The translations under genes and the position numbers were made by a program. A stretch of 7,595 nt of DNA, from assembly GCA_038065775.1 (NCBI GenBank), contig JBBTQE010000006.1:1-7595 (forward strand), given 5' to 3'. Origin of the DNA: JBBTQE01 sp038065775. Its GTDB lineage: Bacteria > Patescibacteriota > Patescibacteriia > Magasanikbacterales > GWA2-37-8. Position 1 is the stretch's first letter. Each line of letters begins with the position of its first letter. Positions 5,163 to 7,595 of the stretch are shown piece after piece. Under the pieces are notes generated by a model. That model saw only the letters and a program-made list of their open reading frames with translations, searched no databases and was not told the DNA's origin.

Positions 5163-5278
5163 ACAAAACCCCCTCTACTGTTCTCCCCCTTATAAGCAAA
5201 GCTTGAAATTACGTCAGGGTTCGAAAGAAGAAAATACATTTTCTTCTTTACTCACCCTTAGTAATTATAGGGGGAGAA
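5163..5278. repeat. Palindromic repeat R3, split by a 75-bp insert
   Basis: The left part (5163-5194) is identical over 32 bases to R1. The expected continuation GGGGGAGAA is found only at 5270-5278, so the centre of the palindrome was opened by the sequence 5195-5269. The remaining flank does not match R1. On the minus strand R3 ends 8 bases before the DUF559 start, much as R1 does for prfB. Confidence 0.85.
5195..5269. mobile_element. MITE-like hairpin insertion within R3
   Basis: The insert is flanked by TTATA on both sides (5190-5194 and 5265-5269), consistent with a 5-bp target duplication in the loop of the palindrome. It is strongly self-complementary: AAAGAAGAAAAT-AC-ATTTTCTTCTTT (5224-5249) is a perfect 12-bp stem. 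It is enclosed by AGGGT/ACCCT (5216-5220 with 5254-5258) and AATTAC/GTAATT (5207-5212 with 5261-5266). A small hairpin AAGC-AAA-GCTT lies at its left edge. It encodes no protein. The right junction makes a TATAAT on the minus strand upstream of the DUF559 gene, but no good -35 accompanies it. The TTATA could instead be a chance match to the insert ends. Confidence 0.6.
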
Positions 5279-5291
5279 GCGATAAAAAATA

Positions 5292-5783
5292 TTAAAAAAT
5301 CTTTCCCGCCCCCAAGGTAATAAGAAGAGTGGCCAGACCGGAAAGAATTACGCCTACCAGAATAGACAGCCACGCTTTCCAAAAAGGCAAAGCAAAAATA
5401 AACGCCGCCACCGCGCCGGTCCAGGCGCCGGTGCCGGGAAGCGGAATGCCGACAAAAATTGCCAAACCGATTAAGCCGTATTTTTGATAATCGCCGGCGA
5501 ATTTATGCTGGGCGCGGTCCAGGGTTTTAACCCATGCCGAAGCGAACCAACCCGCGCGTTTATGAATCCACGCGTGAAAGTTTTTTCCAAAAGCTAAAAT
5601 AATTGTAACCGGCACCATGTTTCCCAGCACCGCCCAAAAAAATGCTTCCCAAATCGGGAGTTTATACGCCAGCACCGCGACCGGCAAAGCAAGGCGAATT
5701 TCTCCAATCGGCGTCATGCCCATTAAAAAAGTCGCCAGCTCTGGCGGGAACGATGAAAAAAACGAAACGATTGATTGTGTCAT
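5292..5783 (-). CDS. Small multidrug export family (PF06695/COG2426) membrane protein
   Basis: This 163-residue integral membrane protein has the family motifs MTPIGEIRLALPVA (23-36) and VGIPLPGTGAWTGA (111-124). Hydrophobic segments occur at about 33-66 (likely one or two spans around AVLGNMVPVTIILAFG), 103-131 and 136-160; a short helix with a polar face opens the protein. The family is named for a reported small-multidrug-export function, but the transported substrate is not established and the motifs also recall DedA-like membrane proteins. The ATG at 5783 follows a good promoter so closely that the mRNA may be leaderless. It is the first gene after the groEL terminator. Downstream, 137 bases of repeat-rich DNA separate it from the DUF559 gene. 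Confidence 0.85.
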   Translation of the reverse strand: MTQSIVSFFSSFPPELATFLMGMTPIGEIRLALPVAVLAYKLPIWEAFFWAVLGNMVPVTIILAFGKNFHAWIHKRAGWFASAWVKTLDRAQHKFAGDYQKYGLIGLAIFVGIPLPGTGAWTGAVAAFIFALPFWKAWLSILVGVILSGLATLLITLGAGKIF

Positions 5784-5789
5784 GGCAAT

Positions 5790-5818
5790 AGTATAGCAAT
5801 AAAAAGAACGCCCGTGAA
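5790..5818 (-). promoter_or_regulatory. Promoter of the PF06695 gene, predicted leaderless
   Basis: On the minus strand an extended -10 TGCTATACT (hexamer TATACT at 5795-5790) lies 17 bases from a -35 TTCACG (5818-5813, four of six matches). Transcription should start about 7 bases after the -10, at or next to the A of the ATG (5783). The -35 lies in the loop of the groEL terminator, so termination and the next initiation are packed together. Confidence 0.6.
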
Positions 5819-5834
5819 GAGCGTTCTTTTTATT
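5798..5834 (-). terminator. Intrinsic terminator of groESL
   Basis: A 14-bp perfect stem, AATAAAAAGAACGC (5798-5811) with GCGTTCTTTTTATT (5821-5834) and a 9-base loop, starts 7 bases after the groEL stop. On the minus strand the GC-rich top is followed by UUUUUAUU. The flanking A-run would allow it to work in both directions, but no plus-strand gene ends here. Confidence 0.88.
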
Positions 5835-5841
5835 CTTAGTT

Positions 5842-7473
5842 TTACATCATTCCACCCATTCCGCCCATACCGCCCATCGGAGGCATTGCCGGCTCATCTT
5901 TCTTTGGCAGATCGGTTACAACCGCTTCGGTAGTGAGGAACATTCCGGCAATTGAAGCCGCGTTTTGCAAAGCGCTTCTGGTTACTTTGGTCGGATCAAT
6001 AATTCCAGCTTTAAACAAGTCCTCATAAACCCCTGTCGCGGCATTGTATCCATAACTGCCTTCATGTTTTTTTACTTCCTCCGCGACCACGGCGCCATCA
6101 GCTCCGGCATTAAAAACGATCTGACGCAACGGCTCTTCCAAAGCTCGGCGCAAAATATTTATCGCGACGGCTTCTTCAGCGTCCAGTTTTAAATTTTCTA
6201 AACCCTTTACCGCCCTGACCAGCGCTACACCTCCACCCGGAACAACGCCTTCTTCAACCGCCGCTTTGGTGGCTCCGACCGCGTCTTCAATTCTGTGTTT
6301 TACTTCCTTCATTTCTGTTTCGGTCGCGGCGCCAACTTTAATGACCGCGACTCCGCCGGCCAGCTTGGCCAAACGTTCCTGAAGTTTTTCTTTGTCAAAC
6401 TCACTATCTGACTGTTCAATGAATTTCTTAATTTGCGCCACGCGATCTTTAACATCTTTTTCATTTCCTTTGCCTTCTACGATAGTAGTGTTATCTTTTG
6501 TAGCGATAACCTTGCGGGCAGAACCCAAATCATCCAGTCCGGCGCCATCAAGTTTCAAACCGACTTCTTCGGTAATCACCCGCCCGCCAACCAACACCGC
6601 GATATCCTGCAACATTTCTTTGCGTCTATCGCCAAATCCCGGCGCCTTCATCGCCAGCACATTAAATGTCCCGCGCAATTTGTTGACGACAAATGTTGCC
6701 AAGGCCTCGCCTTCAACATCGTCCGCAATAATGACCAAATCCTTTTTCCCGCTTTGCGCTACTTTTTCAAGTAAGGGCAAAACATCGTGAACAGATGAAA
6801 TCTTTTTGTCAGTAATTAAAATATACGGATCGGAATATTCGGCTTCCATTCTCTCCTGATTCGTTACCATATACGGAGAAACATAGCCCTTGTCAAAACG
6901 CATGCCTTTAACGGTCTCAATGCTTAAACCAAATGACTGCGACTCTTCAACTGTGATGACGCCGTCTTTTCCGACATCTTTCATTGCCTCGGCGATTTTC
7001 TGACCGATCTCTTTGTCATTCGCGGAAATGGAGGCAACATCAGCAATTTCATTTTCCTCAACCGGCTTGGAAATTTTTTCTTTTAACTCTTTTACAATCG
7101 CCTCAACGCATTTGTCTATCCCTCGCTTCAACGCGACAGGATTCGCACCGGCAGTTACATTTTTTAAACCCTCGACGACAATTGCTTGCGCCAAAACAGT
7201 GGCGGTGGTTGTGCCGTCGCCGACATCTTCGTTTGTTTTGCTGGCCACTTCTTTTACCAATTCCACTCCCGCGTTCTCAAATTTATCCTCCACTTCAATT
7301 TCCTTGGCAACAGTTACACCGTCTTTGGTAATTGTCGGCGCGCCATAGCCCTTATCCAAAACAACATTGCGGCCTTTTGGACCAAGAGTAACTTTTACCA
7401 CATTGGCCAAAGCATTCACGCCTTGGACTAATTTTCTGCGCGCCTCGTCGCTATAAAGAATTTGTTTTGCCAT
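5842..7473 (-). CDS. groEL: Chaperonin GroEL (60 kDa, Cpn60)
   Basis: GroEL forms the two-ring ATP-driven folding chamber that works with GroES in the cytoplasm. The 543 residues are normal length and full: MAKQILYSDEARRKL at the start, the nucleotide site VTLGPKGRNVV and TKDGVTVAKEI (catalytic Asp), VGDGTTTATVLAQAI, the apical domain with IIADDVEGEALATFVVNKLR and KAPGFGDRRKEML, GVAVIKVGAATETEMKEVKHRIEDA, GVVPGGGVAL, and the flexible tail of GGM repeats (MPPMGGMGGMGGMM). The ATG at 7473 is chosen over the in-frame TTG at 7479 because MAK is the conserved start. No Shine-Dalgarno site is visible in the 25-base gap after groES, so initiation may depend on coupling or a weakly structured leader. 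A strong terminator follows the gene. Confidence 0.98.
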   Translation of the reverse strand: MAKQILYSDEARRKLVQGVNALANVVKVTLGPKGRNVVLDKGYGAPTITKDGVTVAKEIEVEDKFENAGVELVKEVASKTNEDVGDGTTTATVLAQAIVVEGLKNVTAGANPVALKRGIDKCVEAIVKELKEKISKPVEENEIADVASISANDKEIGQKIAEAMKDVGKDGVITVEESQSFGLSIETVKGMRFDKGYVSPYMVTNQERMEAEYSDPYILITDKKISSVHDVLPLLEKVAQSGKKDLVIIADDVEGEALATFVVNKLRGTFNVLAMKAPGFGDRRKEMLQDIAVLVGGRVITEEVGLKLDGAGLDDLGSARKVIATKDNTTIVEGKGNEKDVKDRVAQIKKFIEQSDSEFDKEKLQERLAKLAGGVAVIKVGAATETEMKEVKHRIEDAVGATKAAVEEGVVPGGGVALVRAVKGLENLKLDAEEAVAINILRRALEEPLRQIVFNAGADGAVVAEEVKKHEGSYGYNAATGVYEDLFKAGIIDPTKVTRSALQNAASIAGMFLTTEAVVTDLPKKDEPAMPPMGGMGGMGGMM

Positions 7474-7498
7474 ATTCAAAATGTTTTTAATTTAAGAA

Positions 7499-7595
7499 TT
7501 ATCCAACTAATGCCACCACATCGCTTTTGTCCTCATCCTTGCCGACATATAGAATCTTATACTCTATTTCATCTTTTCCTTTTCCAATTTTTACT
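7499..7595 (-). CDS. groES: Co-chaperonin GroES, C-terminal fragment (rest outside window)
   Basis: The minus strand is open from the right edge to a TAA at 7501-7499, giving 31 residues: VKIGKGKDEIEYKILY...VVALVG. The pattern (basic, Gly-rich beta strand, EYKIL, then D.VALV near the end) fits the C-terminus of GroES (for example EYLILREEDILAIIE-like endings), though with several extra residues between EYKIL and the final strand. Its position 25 bases before groEL strongly supports the call. No CIRCE-type operator can be assessed because the promoter lies beyond the edge. Confidence 0.8.
   Translation of the reverse strand, partial: VKIGKGKDEIEYKILYVGKDEDKSDVVALVG

Noticed and set aside
5264..5269. 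TATAAT promoter for the DUF559 gene created by the insert junction
   Set aside because: There is no acceptable -35 at 16-18 bases and no TG extension; kept only as a remark on the insert.
4660..5278. CRISPR array from the repeated 32-bp unit
   Set aside because: Only two exact copies about 500 bp apart with a gene between them and an inverted relative; no regular spacers and no cas genes.
5155..5291. Riboswitch or T-box upstream of the DUF559 gene
   Set aside because: The folding is explained by a split repeat and a foldback insert; no known aptamer consensus was recognised and no U-run follows.
6392..7431. Several plus-strand open frames over groEL
   Set aside because: These are antisense shadows of a fully conserved groEL; no start signals or family motifs.
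7474..7498. CIRCE or other heat-shock operator before groEL
   Set aside because: The 25-base groES-groEL gap is AT-rich with no inverted TTAGCACTC-type repeat; the operon promoter is outside the window.

Overview
All recognisable genes in this window lie on the minus strand, so transcription runs from high to low coordinates. The set is mostly core: groES (partial), groEL, a small-multidrug-export-family membrane protein, a DUF559 endonuclease-like gene, prfB, tsaC, a secreted DUF4015 glycosidase-like gene, rsmA, and the start of a membrane-anchored protein with calcium-binding (thrombospondin type 3-like) repeats. The EF-hand-like surface protein, the DUF4015 protein, the many genes without a Shine-Dalgarno site and the abundance of short palindromic repeats suggest a Patescibacteria/CPR genome, perhaps Parcubacteria. 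This is inference from gene style; there is no rRNA or other taxonomic marker here. Stop codons TAA, TAG and TGA are all used, so the standard bacterial code applies.

Layout in the direction of transcription: groES (7595-7499) and groEL (7473-5842) end at a strong intrinsic terminator (5834-5798). A promoter lying against that terminator seems to drive the PF06695 membrane protein (5783-5292), possibly as a leaderless mRNA. Next comes a DUF559 gene bracketed by three copies of a palindromic repeat, one of which is split by a 75-bp hairpin insert. A translation-related cluster follows: prfB (stop-codon release), tsaC (tRNA t6A synthesis), the DUF4015 gene, and rsmA (16S rRNA dimethylation), the last two only one base apart. 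A new promoter then starts the calcium-binding-repeat gene, which runs off the left edge.

The most unusual content is layered on this core operon. (i) rsmA carries three in-frame insertions of a dispersed palindromic element with TGTCAT...ATGACA ends, one of them an element nested inside another. They add about 117 residues to a protein of about 259 residues, yet every RsmA motif remains. This resembles the Rickettsia palindromic elements that insert into genes, but by sequence it is a different family. (ii) The prfB-tsaC and tsaC-DUF4015 junctions each hold a copy of a structured motif with conserved unpaired segments (GAGCGGGTTAT, ATCCC) and stems that differ in sequence but keep pairing. 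This looks like a structured RNA or BIME-like element placed right at stop codons. (iii) The DUF559 gene takes its C-terminus and its 5' leader from repeat copies, which suggests a repeat-associated mobile cassette.
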